Shown: in pieces, positions 23,226-32,383 of the stretch
Numbering within the stretch: the first letter of the stretch is position 1
Layout of the letters: each line of letters starts with the position of its first letter
NCBI GenBank assembly: GCA_963713275.1
Contig: CAVQLG010000015.1
Coordinates: 1 to 64,000, forward strand
Source: CAIWHR01 sp963713275
GTDB lineage: Bacteria; Pseudomonadota; Gammaproteobacteria; Burkholderiales; Casimicrobiaceae
Direction: 5' to 3'
DNA length: 64,000 bases
Notes under the pieces: model-generated
The model's database searches: none
What the model saw: only the letters and a program-made list of their open reading frames with translations
Told to the model about the DNA's origin: nothing
Made by a program: the position numbers and the translations under genes

Positions 23226-23442
23226 GTTGCTTTCTCCTTTTTGTGGATGGGGGGTTTGGCGCTGGAGCCGAGCATCCGGATTGGACGCTTCCTGCCTTCA
23301 AGTTCCCGCTCGATGCACGGTGTGCCCGAGCGCAGTCGCACTGGCAGTTCCAGACGATCTCACCGCACCTGCTTCGGGCGCCGCTATCCGACACTACGGT
23401 CAGACGACCGAATCGTTTCCCGCAAAGGTCGCGTCGATTACT
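23226..23442 (-). CDS. Small Cys-rich phage protein (start unclear)
   Basis: Reading leftward from ~23442: SNRRDLCGKRFGRLTVVSDS, then WNCQCDCARAHRASSGNLKA and GSVQSGC. The pattern 'G-x-x-FGRLTVV ... W-x-C-x-C-D-C ... NLK-x-G-x-x-x-S-C' is that of small zinc-binding proteins common in phages. No ATG is present (a GTG at 23394 lies inside the conserved part), and the frame runs on into the helicase. Either a substitution removed the start or the two are read as one fusion. Confidence 0.4.
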
Positions 23443-24412
23443 GATCTTGGCGGTCCCCCGCTTGATTCCCGTACTTGTTCAAACCGGTGTCGCGCCAGCG
23501 ATTCCCACTGGCGAAGGCGTACTCGACCCAGTCCTCTCCGGCGTCGATCTGCTGGCCCGGCACCAGCGGCGGGAGGAACAGGTGCTGCGGGCAGGCGACC
23601 CGCTGATCGGCTTCGCTGAGGTACTTGGCGTGCCGCGCGCAATGCCAACCGCCCTCGACCGGGGTCGAGTGCAGACAGGTGCGGCAGTTGATCGCCGGCG
23701 CCACGGACGTGGTTTCACCGCCGTGGCACAGCGGCGCGTGAGCGCAGAACCGGCACTGGAACCACGCCGGGTCCTCGCTGATCCGTGGCGGCGGCGTCGG
23801 CGCGAAGATCACCCGAGCGGCCTTGTCCAGCAGCCCCTGGGCGAAGACGGGGTCGGCCTCGATGCGCTCGACGTAGAGGTCGTCCGTGTCCTTGCAGACC
23901 GCGAGGTACATCGCGCGGGTGATGCCGGTCAGGTGCAGGTAGATCTGCATCTGCGCGAAGTGCTGCGGCTTGCTGTCGCGGACGCGCTTGGCCACGAGGT
24001 CGTTGAAGCTCTTGGCCGAGTGGGTCTTGAACTCCAGCACGTGCCAGGTCTTCGGTGCCTCCGGCAAATTGATGGCCACACCGTCCAGGGAGCCGCCGAA
24101 GTGACCGCCGTGCGCCTGCACCCGGAACTGCCGCCCGGTCTCGGGATCGACTTCCAGCACCGTGGCACCGATGCGGCGCAGGTTCTGCACCAACCGGGCT
24201 TCCTCCCGTTGCCCGGTCTCGAACAGGCGCAGCAGCCGGCCCGCGTGCCTGGCTCGGGTGGTCCAGCGGAAGTCGTACCAGAGCGCGCGCTCGCAGTCCT
24301 TGCCGATCAGCGACGCTCCCAGGTGGCTGCGCAAGCCGTCGTCGGCATCCGCCTCGTAGGCGGCGAAGATCGCCGCGCGCGTCGGGCTGCTGCTGGCTGG
24401 GAGTTCAGCCAT
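23438..24412 (-). CDS. PD-(D/E)XK exonuclease with Cas4-like Fe-S cysteines
   Basis: 324 residues. The nuclease core is complete: GLRSHLGASLIGKDCERALW with the first Cys, GGSLDGVAINLPEA (Asp), WHVLEFKTHSAKS (E-x-K) and QMQIYLHL (Q-x3-Y). The late cluster FQCRFCAHAPLCHGG gives C-x2-C-x5-C which, with the early Cys, forms the four-cysteine 4Fe-4S pattern of Cas4/AddB-type nucleases. A second CRTC...CARH...CPQH group follows and may bind zinc. It probably resects DNA ends for recombination with the DUF669 and Sak4-like proteins. ATG at 24412 overlaps the upstream gene. Confidence 0.8.
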   Translation of the reverse strand: MAELPASSSPTRAAIFAAYEADADDGLRSHLGASLIGKDCERALWYDFRWTTRARHAGRLLRLFETGQREEARLVQNLRRIGATVLEVDPETGRQFRVQAHGGHFGGSLDGVAINLPEAPKTWHVLEFKTHSAKSFNDLVAKRVRDSKPQHFAQMQIYLHLTGITRAMYLAVCKDTDDLYVERIEADPVFAQGLLDKAARVIFAPTPPPRISEDPAWFQCRFCAHAPLCHGGETTSVAPAINCRTCLHSTPVEGGWHCARHAKYLSEADQRVACPQHLFLPPLVPGQQIDAGEDWVEYAFASGNRWRDTGLNKYGNQAGDRQDQ

Positions 24413-24794
24413 CCTGATCCGCCTGCGCCTGCTGCAGCGCCCGCGCACGGCTGACGAGGCTTGCCCACCGCTCGTCGTCGCAGTCGGCGCGCAGCAACTC
24501 GATCAGCGCATCCTTGAACCGATCCCGACACGCCGTAGCGCCGCCGGCGTTGAGCTTGCCGAGACGTGCCGACACCAGCGCCAGTTCCTGCTGCTTCAGG
24601 CGCAGCGCCGTCTTCGCCCGGTGGTACCAGTTGGCGTCCAGCGCCGTCTTCGCGGCCTGCCTTCGGATGTCGGTGGTCGCGATCTGGATCCGGATCGAGG
24701 CAATCTCGTCCTGGAGTGCCGCCAGACGATCGCGGCAACCTTGTGCGGTGTCCGGCAGCCGAATCAGGGCCACCTGCTGAGGGTGCTCCTGCAT
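24405..24794 (-). CDS. Helical hypothetical phage protein
   Basis: 129 residues from the ATG at 24794, MQEHPQQVALIRLPDTAQGC. Residues 20-85 form a long amphipathic helix pair (RDRLAALQDEIASIRIQIAT, ALRLKQQELALVSARLGKLN) of coiled-coil type; the C-terminus (FKDALIELLRADCDDERWAS) is also helical. I do not recognise a family. It lies between the DUF669 gene, which it overlaps by ~30 bases, and the exonuclease gene, suggesting an accessory part in recombination. Confidence 0.6.
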   Translation of the reverse strand: MQEHPQQVALIRLPDTAQGCRDRLAALQDEIASIRIQIATTDIRRQAAKTALDANWYHRAKTALRLKQQELALVSARLGKLNAGGATACRDRFKDALIELLRADCDDERWASLVSRARALQQAQADQDG

Positions 24795-25322
24795 GCTCGT
24801 CCCTCGATCAGCCTTGCCGCTTCCAGGGCAGGCCGCTCGCTGCCGGCGGGGGCGCGGTCGGCACCGGGCGCGCTGGCGACCGGCGCCGCGGGTACGGCGA
24901 GCACGGGCGCAGCCGCGGGAGGCGAACTCCGCGGCAGGTAGCGGATCGAATTGGACTCGCCGTACATGCCCTTGGGCGGGCGGACCCGCACGTCGGCGAT
25001 CAGCGGGATCAGGTGCAACTGCTCGGAGTTGCTCACCTGCATCTTGCCGACGGCGCGGCAGATCGCCGACAGCGTGCGCTGCGCGATCTGCACCGTGTCC
25101 GGATTGGCGTTGATGAGGTTCAGGCGGTCGAAGAGCTTGCGGCCGGCGTACTGCCCTTCGAGGATGTCGATCTCGAGGTACAGGTACTGACCGTTGCCGT
25201 CCTTGGTGACCCGCATCTCGCTGGCGACGATCTGGGCGAGATACTTGCCGGGCGGCAGGACGTCGTAGCTGCTGCTGGGCTCGATGGCGGAGGCGTCGAA
25301 GGTCTGGGTCGAAGGAAACCAT
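24764..25322 (-). CDS. DUF669 protein, probable single-strand DNA binding (frame slip near start)
   Basis: About 186 residues. The ATG at 25322 reads MVSFD, then one base out continues TQTFDASAIEPSSSYDVLPP, GKYLAQIVASEMRVTKDGNG and GRKLFDRLNLINANPDTVQI, AQRTLSAICRAVGKM. The pattern 'FDAS-x-x-(E/P)...LP-x-G-x-Y-x-A...W/F-D-R-x-N-L-x-N-x-N' is diagnostic of DUF669 (PF05037), a phage OB-fold protein linked to Sak-type recombination. The C-terminus is Ala/Pro-rich. One single-base slip in codons 5-7 is the only damage. Confidence 0.75.
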
Positions 25323-25338
25323 GGTGCGTTCTCCTGTT

Positions 25339-26126
25339 TCAGGTGCAGTTGGCGGGGGAAGCGGAGGGGATGAGCATCGGGTGCAGCGCCTCGGGCATCG
25401 CCTCGGCGAACGCCGACCACTCCAGCGGCAGCGTGTCGGGCAGGCCGTAGCGGTTCTTGGCGAGGAACGCCGGCCGCTCGGCGGTGTGGATGACGCGCTC
25501 GCCCGAGCCGACGGCGCGGCTGATCTTCTTGTTGAAGCCGACGTCCGACTTGACCGTCAGATCCGGTAGTTCGCGAACAGCACCACGTCGGAGTGCTCCT
25601 GCAGCAGCGCGGCGGCACGGGCGTGGAGCTTGATGACGTAGCGGTCGTAGGGGTCGTGCTCAGGGCTGTCGAAGCGCTTGATGTCGGTGTGCGCGATCTG
25701 CACCACCGTCATGCCGCGGTCGTCGCGCAGCGCGTTCAGCCCGTCGACGTACTGCCGCCACAGACCCAGGCAGGCGACGTAGCCCTTGCCGTAGCCGGCG
25801 TCCTCGATCGAGGACCAGCCGTTGTCGCGGCAGGCCCGGGCCCAGACCAGCGGCTCCAGCCAGTCGACGCTGTCGATCACGACCGTGGCGAAGTCGTGCG
25901 CCTCGGTGTAGAGCGCGGCCAGCGCCTCGATCACTTCGTCGAAGGTCCGCGACAGCGGAAAGTGCGCAGCGGCCAGCGTCCCGAGACCGTCCTCGGTCTG
26001 GACGAACACCGGCTTGTGGGCCTCGGCGGCGAAGGTGGTCTTGCCGACGCCGGCCACGCCGTGAATCAGGATGCGCGGCGGCTTGGGTGCACTGGCCCGG
26101 TTCAGTTGGGCGAGGGTGATGGCCAT
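25339..26126 (-). CDS. AAA ATPase, Sak4-like single-strand annealing protein (one frame break)
   Basis: About 262 residues. ATG 26126 has GGAGG five bases upstream. Walker A ILIHGVAGVGKTTFAAEA, then VFVQTEDGLGTLAAAHFPLS, Walker B FATVVIDSVDWLEPLVWARA, and VVQIAHTDIKRFDSPEHDPY are the AAA_24/Sak4 signature. A slip near 25561 after FANYRI joins to VKSDVGFNKKISRAVGSGER and HTAERPAFLAKNRYGLPDTL. Sak4 proteins are RecA-core phage recombinases working with an SSB-like partner, here the DUF669 product encoded just downstream. Confidence 0.75.
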
Positions 26127-26350
26127 CACGCCTCCCCGAAGTTGCTGTCGTTGGCGGCGGCGGGCAGCTGGTCGGGGTCGATGCGCTCCAGCTGGTAGAT
26201 GCCGACGTAGTCCTCGGGGTTCTCGCCCCAGGTGCGCAGCGCCTCGCCCGCGTCCTTGAGCTGCTTCTGGTCGTACTCCGGGCGCTTCGGCAGGTCGGCG
26301 ATCTCGTCGCGCACGGCCTGGCGCAGCCAGGTCAGAATGGGATCACGCAT
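26126..26350 (-). CDS. Small acidic hypothetical phage protein
   Basis: 74 residues, MRDPILTWLRQAVRDEIADL, RPEYDQKQLKDAGEALRTWG, then ENPEDYVGIYQLERIDPDQL. It overlaps the Sak4-like gene start (ATGA at 26126) and the end of the ParB-like gene, so it is translationally coupled to both. I recognise no family; size and charge resemble phage proteins that modulate recombinases. Confidence 0.5.
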   Translation of the reverse strand: MRDPILTWLRQAVRDEIADLPKRPEYDQKQLKDAGEALRTWGENPEDYVGIYQLERIDPDQLPAAANDSNFGEA

Positions 26351-27348
26351 GGCATTCCTTCCACAGTTGGTTGAGTTCGATGAGCAACGGGGTGGCGTGG
26401 GCCAGCCACGCGGTGACGTTGGCGCGCTGGTAGCCGGGGATGGATCGGAACGCGGTGGCGGCATCGAACGGCAACGTGCCGAGCGGCTCCAGGCCATCAC
26501 GCAGCCGCAGCCAGCGCTCCATGCGCGCGTCTTCTTCCGGGTCGCCGGGCGCGGTGTGGAAGCGGCCGTCGCTGGCCAGCACGATCAGTCCTGGTAGCCC
26601 CGCGGCGGCGATACGGTCGGCTTCGGCCGGGCTTGGCAACGGCGGCGTTTCGGCCTTGATCACTGCGCCGACGGCGAACTGCTCGATGGGGGAGAGTTCG
26701 TGTTCTGCCGCCACCCGGTCGAAGATCTTCACCGCCGAGGGACCGACCACGCCGGCATCCGCAATGCGGCGTTTCACCTCATGGGCGATGGCGCGGATCT
26801 CGTCCGGGGTGCGGGCGAGGACGGCGCGTTGCTCGTCCTCCGGCAGGCGCGTCAGTTCGGCCGCAACCGATACCGCGACTTCGCCGCGATCCACGGCCGA
26901 GATCAGCTCAGGGGTCCCCTCCCGCACTACCTTCGCCGCGCGAGCCACTGAGCGGGGACTGACAAGAAGGAGCTTGGCAGCGTCCTCACGGCGTAACCGC
27001 GGAAACATGCCAATTGGCATCTTTTTCGGGACGCCCCTGTTCCAGGGTTTCGAGCCTGGCGGCGACCATGGCGCGCTGACTCTCGGTCAGATGCCGCCGA
27101 TGCAGGTTCAGCGAAACGATCAGCGCGGTCGGGTCGCCTTCCTCCGCGCCGACTTCGCGCACCAGGGGTTCGCGCCCAAGTTCTGCGCAAGCCCGCAGCC
27201 GATGACGGCCGTCGAGCACCTGGTCGTCCCGCACCAGGATCGGTTCCCGCTGGCCGTGGACGCGGATGTCGTCCACCAGCGCCGCGTACTCGGCGTCGGT
27301 CATCGGCGGGAACAGGTCGGCCGCCGGGTGAACGGAGAAGGTGCGCAT
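26343..27348 (-). CDS. ParB-like nuclease/partition domain protein (one frame break)
   Basis: About 335 residues when repaired. N-terminal ParB domain from the ATG at 27348: MRTFSVHPAADLFPPMTDAE, DDIRVHGQREPILVRDDQVL, DGRHRLRACAELG and ALIVSLNLHRRHLTESQRAM. A slip near 27000 leads to RREDAAKLLLVSPRSVARAA and LISAVDRGEVAVSVAAELTR, the helix-turn-helix typical of ParB/KorB-type proteins; a unique helical C-terminus follows. It may regulate the early phage operon or act in plasmid-like maintenance. Start overlaps the upstream gene stop (ATGA). Confidence 0.7.
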
Positions 27349-27851
27349 CAGGCGTCCTCCCCCAGTGCCAGCCGGAACGCGGGCTTGCCGGCCTTGACGG
27401 TCCGGGCGGCGACGAACTGCTCCTTCACCCCCAACGGCCAGCCGCTCCACCGGGATTCGGACACCGACAGCTCGACGTCGAGGTAGTCCGCGACCCGCTC
27501 GCCGGCGGCGGCAATACGTTCGGCAATGGCCGCCAGCTGCTTTTGGTCCCAGGCCACGCGCTTGGGCAGCTCGTACGTGATGCGCAGCGCGCCGTCGGAC
27601 AGGTGCGTGACGCCGAAGTCGCGGCCGGCGGCGCGCAGCGCCGCGCGCGCTTGCGGGCCGTAGCGCTGTTCCAGGGCGGCATCGAGCTTGCCGCGCGCCT
27701 GCTTGACCTGCGCCTGCAAGGCGTTGAGCAGGGCGTCAAACTCCTGCAGCGGCTGCACCGGCAACGACGCGAGGTCGGCGAGCGCCAGTTCGGCAAGTTG
27801 GGCCAGGCGGATCGGGGCGATGCTGTCCAGCGGGAGCAATGTGCGGTTCAT
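27348..27851 (-). CDS. Hypothetical phage protein (helical)
   Basis: 167 residues, intact. MNRTLLPLDSIAPIRLAQLA, then VQPLQEFDALLNALQAQVKQ with ARGKLDAALEQRYGPQARAA, a long helical hairpin, followed by THLSDGALRITYELPKRVAW and DQKQLAAIAERIAAAGERVA. This is similar in plan to phage proteins next to ParB-like genes that carry a 'YELPK-(R/K)-V-x-WDQ' motif. Function unknown. It is coupled by overlap to the ParB-like gene. Confidence 0.5.
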   Translation of the reverse strand: MNRTLLPLDSIAPIRLAQLAELALADLASLPVQPLQEFDALLNALQAQVKQARGKLDAALEQRYGPQARAALRAAGRDFGVTHLSDGALRITYELPKRVAWDQKQLAAIAERIAAAGERVADYLDVELSVSESRWSGWPLGVKEQFVAARTVKAGKPAFRLALGEDA

Positions 27852-27863
27852 GGCGTCTCCTGG

Positions 27864-28287
27864 TCAGTGCGGCGTGCGGACGACGACTTGGGCATCGCGG
27901 CGCCGCTCCCGGAGCACGTCCAGCCCCACGGGCGTGCGACTGCGAACCGCCAGGTAGCGGTAATCACAGGGGCCGACACTGCGACTGAACAGATGCACCA
28001 GGCCCAATTCGCAGGCGATCCAAGCGCGGCGGGCGACGGCGTGAATACGCTTGCGCTCCAGGTTCGAGTACTGGGAAAGGCTTCGGGGAGCGATCCACGA
28101 CCAACAAGCCTTGGTGGTACTGGATCGTGTCGCCGGGCTTCGCGCTGGCAATCCAGTCGCAGAGGCCCTCCTCGGTGAGCGGCGGCGGCGGGATACGCTG
28201 CGGCCGGGTTGGGTCCGGCAGAGTCGACTCCGCCGGCGTTACAGGGTCGGATCTATGCGGAGGGGCACAAGCGGTAGCGCAGGACAT
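27864..28287 (-). CDS. Hypothetical phage protein (one frame break)
   Basis: About 140 residues. ATG at 28287 with GGAG seven bases before it. First part: MSCATACAPPHRSDPVTPAE, PPPPLTEEGLCDWIASAKPG, DTIQYHQGLLVVDRSP; after a slip near 28080 the frame continues LERKRIHAVARRAWIACELG, VHLFSRSVGPCDYRYLAVRS and TPVGLDVLRERRRDAQVVVR. 'GDTIQYHxGxL' followed by a helix rich in Ala/Trp is a common arrangement in small phage early genes. No function can be given. Confidence 0.45.
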
Positions 28288-28441
28288 CGGTGGCTCCATC
28301 AGGTTGGCGCGTCGCCAGCAACAGGCGAAAGAACGCGTAGCCGGGGGCGATCCGGGGCTCGGCATCGAGCCCACGGAACTCAGGCATGAAGGTTCTTACC
28401 GGGCGAGGCGGCGGGTTCTTCTCAGCCACGCCCTCGATCGG

Positions 28442-29004
28442 TCAGGCGGCCGTCTTGATGCCGAACATCCGCAGGTGCATCTGCAGGTCAGCGACGCGGC
28501 GGTAGAACGTTGCCGACGACATGCCGGACGCCTTGCCGCGCTGGGCAGGTCCTGGTGGGCGGTGAGCAGTTGAAACAGGTCCACCTGCTCGCCATTCATG
28601 TACGCCAGGGCCGTCTCCAGGTCGTGGAGGGTGTCGGTGTCCGCGAACAGATCCCGGTCATCGGCCCACATCGGCACCGCGCCTTCGAGGTGGCCGCCCA
28701 CAGCCGCCGTGACATCGTCATCGTTGGCAGCTGCCTGCATCGAGAAGGAAGTCAGACGTGCGCGATCTCGATTGAGGGCGCTGAGGAAGTCTGCTGTCTG
28801 GTGCTCGGACACCATGCCGGTGAAGGTGCCGGCGCTACCTCTGGCTGGATCGAACCTACCGGCACGTTCCAGCAGATCAAGAACGATCGCTTGATGTAGG
28901 TCTTCGCGATCTGCTGTCGTCAGCCCCGCTGACACCGCTGCGCGGTAGGTGCGCGTCGCGGCGGCATTGAACACCGCGAAGATAAAGGACTCATCGTGTG
29001 CCAC
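28442..29004 (-). CDS. Sigma-70-like region protein (phage), frame slip near C-terminus
   Basis: About 187 residues from a GTG at 29004. Region 2-like: FAVFNAAATRTYRAAVSAGL, ADREDLHQAIVLDLLERAGR, FDPARGSAGTFTGMVSEHQT, ADFLSALNRDRARLTSFS. A slip near 28545 leads to a C-terminal HTH: GKASGMSSATFYRRVADLQM, HLRMFGIKTAA, ending at 28442. The plan is that of short phage sigma-like factors ('DL-x-Q-x-(I/V)...FDP-x-R-(G/A)-S-x-x-(T/Y)-F'). It could direct middle or late transcription. Its ribosome site is inside a perfect hairpin (29009-29034). Confidence 0.5.
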
Positions 29005-29008
29005 GGTA

Positions 29009-29034
29009 AGACTCCTGGTTCGATTAAGGAGTCT
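29009..29034 (-). promoter_or_regulatory. Hairpin sequestering the ribosome binding site of the sigma-like gene
   Basis: On the minus strand AGACTCCT, ten bases, AGGAGTCT form a perfect 8-bp stem. The second arm contains the AGGAG Shine-Dalgarno sequence, and the GTG start follows four bases after the stem. Folding would hide the ribosome site. As DNA it is also a good dyad operator. Which one is used cannot be told from sequence. Confidence 0.6.
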
Positions 29035-29134
29035 CCGATTATTCGCACGGGACTTGAGATGGTCTGCGGCCTATTTCAGATGGTTTTCAGATGGCTGCGA
29101 CAGCCACCGTACTGCCGTAATCGCCTGCCCCAGA

Positions 29135-31349
29135 CTAGACCAGAAGCTGAAAGCTGCCGCGCTTGGACAGTGGCGGCGGCCCGAGATAGACGCCGTAGAT
29201 CAGCTTCCAGACCTCCGGCCGAAACATCTGGCTCGGCGTCGCAGCTGATGATCCAGCGGCGGCCATCAGCTTCTTGGTCGGTACCGCTGGAGAACCACCG
29301 CGGTGGGCATCCACCAACGCCTGGAAGAACCCGATCTGTTTGTGTCCGTTGAGCGCCAAAGGCGGCTTGCCAGGTATGTAGAGCGTGGCGCTGTAGGCGT
29401 CCTTTCGGACGAGATCAACGACCATGCCGCCTCTGGCCGATTGCTTTCGCTGTCCATACATGGCGGCCAGCCGAGGCATGTCGAGGAGGGACTGGTCGTC
29501 TGGACCCGCAAGGATGTCCGACACTGAGACGACGACGTTTGGCCCCAGGCACAAGGGGTTGTCGTGACCGGCGGACAACAGCAGACCGACACCCTTGTCG
29601 CTGCGTGCCCGCAACAGGATGTCGAGACGCTGCACGGTGGCGGGTGTGCGGAGATCGCGCGCCAGATAACAAGGCGCCTTCTCCTCGCCCAGCTGCATCT
29701 CGCCGAGATCGGTCATGCACTCGTCCAACTTGGTCATAGCTACGTTGACCAGGTGGCGTTTGACTTGCTTCAGCACGATCTCATCGAGCCAGTCGCGTCT
29801 GACCGCGAACCTCTCGGCGGCTGACATGGGCAACTCAACTCGCTTGCCGTCAAGCGGGTGGACGTAGTAGATCAGCCCCGGCTTGCCCGCAGACTTGATG
29901 TCGACCTCGTGCGTGACGCCGTCTTCGTCCAACAGCAGCCGCGCATATCGGCCGCGCCGCTCGAGGAAGCCGCCGTCCAGCAGCTCCTGCGGATCCAGCC
30001 GGCGCGACAAGAAGAACTGCCCCGGCACCTCGTCCTTGCTCTGGTCGAACAGCTGCAGCAGTGCGGGGAAGAGCGAACGCACCTGATTCGGCGCGAGCGG
30101 CGTCACCGGGTTCAGGATCTTCCACGCTTTCAGCAAGGCGTAGCCCAAGTTGCGCTGCTCGGGGTCGCGGTTACTGCGCAGATTGCAGCGGTTGGGCTCC
30201 GAAAGCGTGATGTTGAGGGTCTTGGTCTTGTCGCCACCGTGCGGGGTATAGCGCACGGCAATGACGATCCGGGCCAGACTGGCGGCCCGTTTGAACAGGT
30301 GGTCCGCGCCGAACAACGCGATCGCGACGGCCTCGATGTCGTCGTCGATGGTGACCTTCAGGCCAGCGCGGTGTCTTGGGTTGTCCGGACGGGCGTCGAC
30401 CTCAACCACGGCAACCCGCTCGATGTCGAAATCCGGAATCGTCGGCGTGCTCAGGCTCAGCGACGCCAGGAACCGACTGCAGTTGTACTGCTTGAGGGTC
30501 AGGGGTCGGTCCGACAGATCAAGCTTGAGACCCGTTTCGGCGAAGCAGGCCGCCACCTGCTGCCGCACGCTGGGGCTCGCGGAGAACACCTCCAGCATGC
30601 CTTCGTCGGGCGAATACAACAGGGTCGCCTCGTTCAGCGGCCGGTAGTAGCGCTCCCTGCGGCTGCCATCGTCCTCATGGAATTCTGCGACGCTGGACAG
30701 CGGACCGCCGTGGCGAACGATGACCAGGTGCTGCTGCTGTTCCGTGCCGTCCTGGCCTTTGCCGGTTGTCTGCGAGGTGGGTCACCATGCAGCGACCCGT
30801 CAGCTCGAGCTTGTCCTGGAGCTGCTGTTCGAGCGCCGCCTTGACGGTGTCGTCCCAGACGAACGCCACCTCGGCGTCGGCGTCGAGCTCGAAGGCCTCA
30901 TACATGCGACCGAAGTTGCGGTAATGGTCGGCGTAGAAGAGGCTTTCGGCTTCGTCGAACAGCTGCGCTTGGTGCTGGTACAGCCAGAGGCTGCGGCCCA
31001 GGGCATCCAGCTGTTCGGCAAAGCCATCGATGTGCGTCTGCTCGAAGAGTCTGTCCGCGACCCGAGTGATGACTTCGACGCCCCGCCCTTCGGCCAACGT
31101 CAGGACGCGCTGCGCATGCCGGTCGAGCGGCACCGCGACCTCCGGCTTCAGGTCATTGCCGAGGTCGACGAGTTGCGCCCGCAGCGCGGTCGTGCCGGCC
31201 TCGTCTACCGCGCTTGCCCACGCCGCGGCAGCGAACGCTTCGGCGTTCTGACCGCCGTCGGCGGTCGCAACGAACAATTGCAATGCACCGAGGGGCGCGG
31301 CTTCCAGTAGCCGGTGCAGGGCAATACCGTTCTTGAAAGTCGTTGCCAC
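29135..31349 (-). CDS. Large protein of unknown function (one frame break)
   Basis: About 735 residues if a slip near 30770 is repaired. GTG start at 31349 with AGGAAGG upstream. N-terminal 190 residues: MATTFKNGIALHRLLEAAPL, WASAVDEAGTTALRAQLVDL, QTHIDGFAEQLDALGRSLWL. The C-terminal part: LLYSPDEGMLEVFSASPSVR, DIERVAVVEVDARPDNPRHR, FFLSRRLDPQELLDGGFLER and MVVDLVRKDAYSATLYIPGK. Mixed alpha/beta, no membrane segments, no motif I recognise. It reads alone, divergent from the recombinase module across a 590-bp gap, at the edge of the prophage, where defence or exclusion genes often lie. Confidence 0.55.
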
Positions 31350-31936
31350 GCCTTCCTATCCCCTATTCGGTTCCGCTGCGACTTGGGGCCCACGCTGCGA
31401 GGGCCATAGTTCACCCCCCTCGCGTGTCGTCGGGGTTCTCATCATCGGCTGCCGTGAACGTACCGCGCAGGGTCCGGGCGACCGGACTTCAGCCGTCGGG
31501 CTCGTTGGCGATGCACACGGCGACCCCGCTGCAGGCGGGAGGCAATGCAGAGGCACCGGCCAAGATCCGCGGCGGCTCTGTACGCCGTGTCGGCCACCCG
31601 GAATTGTAGTCGAACGATCGTTCGATGGTCAAAAAGGGCGCGATGGCAGTGGCAGTTGCCGGACTCGGTCATCGCGGCCGCATCTACGGTAACGACCGAG
31701 CGAACGCGGCGGACCACGCGCAGTGGCCCGCTGAGAAGAACGCGCCGCTCGGGCGGTATGAACGTTGATGAACGCCAATCCCAGCAGTCGTCGACCACCT
31801 CCCCCGAACCCGTTGACCATCGTCGGCGCCATCCTGGCGCATGGGCGTGATCCGCCTGATCGAGCGGCAGAATCGCCTTGCTAGCCTGACCGAAGAGCGC
31901 GTTAGTACGGGTGTCTCGACCACCAAGGAGAAACCC
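31350..31936. other. Gene-free segment with dyads at the prophage edge
   Basis: No supported gene in ~590 bp between the divergent unknown protein and DUF2924 genes. It contains a perfect 16-base palindrome at 31610-31625 and a longer-range inverted pair CTCGGTC (about 31664) and GACCGAG (about 31697). Long antisense frames across it have no protein character. Promoters for both flanking operons must be here. Confidence 0.5.
31610..31625. promoter_or_regulatory. Perfect 16-bp palindrome, possible operator
   Basis: TCGAACGATCGTTCGA reads identically on both strands and lies midway between two divergent transcription units. A homodimeric repressor site is the natural interpretation; a recombinase core site is the alternative, since the serine recombinase gene is 755 bp away. 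Confidence 0.4.
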
Positions 31937-32383
31937 GTGACTGACTCCGTCGTGGCCCGTGTGGCCGCCCTCAGAACCGCCGACGCTGCCGAACTCAAGC
32001 AGATGTGGCGGGAACTGTTCCAGCAGGACCCGCCGCCGTTCAACCGCCGCTTCCTGGAGACCCGCCTCGCGTACCGGATCCAGGAACTGGCCTACGGCGG
32101 CCTCAAGCGCGAATCGATCAAGCGTCTGGAGAAGCTGGGCGAGCAACTCGACGGCGGCAAGAACGAGGTGCGCCGGCGCCGGGTAGACAACCGGCCGGTC
32201 GCCGGCACCCGGTTGATCCGTGACTGGCAGGGCGCGCCCCACGAAGTCGTCGTCGGCATCGACCACTTCGAGTACCAGGGCCGACGCTACCGGTCGCTGT
32301 CCAGCATCGCGAAGGTGATCACGGGCACCAACCGCAACGGCTGGACGTTCTTCGGGTTCGCCTCGGCGCGGGGGGCGGGATGA
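31937..32383 (+). CDS. DUF2924 domain protein
   Basis: 148 residues from a GTG at 31937 with AAGGAG seven bases before it. TDSVVARVAALRTADAAELK, QMWRELFQQDPPPFNRRFLE, TRLAYRIQELAYGGLKRESI, then RRVDNRPVAGTRLIRDWQGA, DHFEYQGRRYRSLSSIAKVI, TGTNRNGWTFFGF. This is the full DUF2924 (PF11149) pattern; the last part is a RAMA-like DNA-binding module. These genes nearly always precede a serine recombinase, and here the stop overlaps the recombinase ATG (ATGA). It probably assists site-specific recombination. Confidence 0.85.
   Translation: MTDSVVARVAALRTADAAELKQMWRELFQQDPPPFNRRFLETRLAYRIQELAYGGLKRESIKRLEKLGEQLDGGKNEVRRRRVDNRPVAGTRLIRDWQGAPHEVVVGIDHFEYQGRRYRSLSSIAKVITGTNRNGWTFFGFASARGAG

Noticed and set aside
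31442..32266. Long open frame on the minus strand opposite the DUF2924 gene
   Set aside because: It is the antisense of a well supported gene with clear domain and ribosome site; its amino-acid composition is that of reversed G+C-rich coding sequence.
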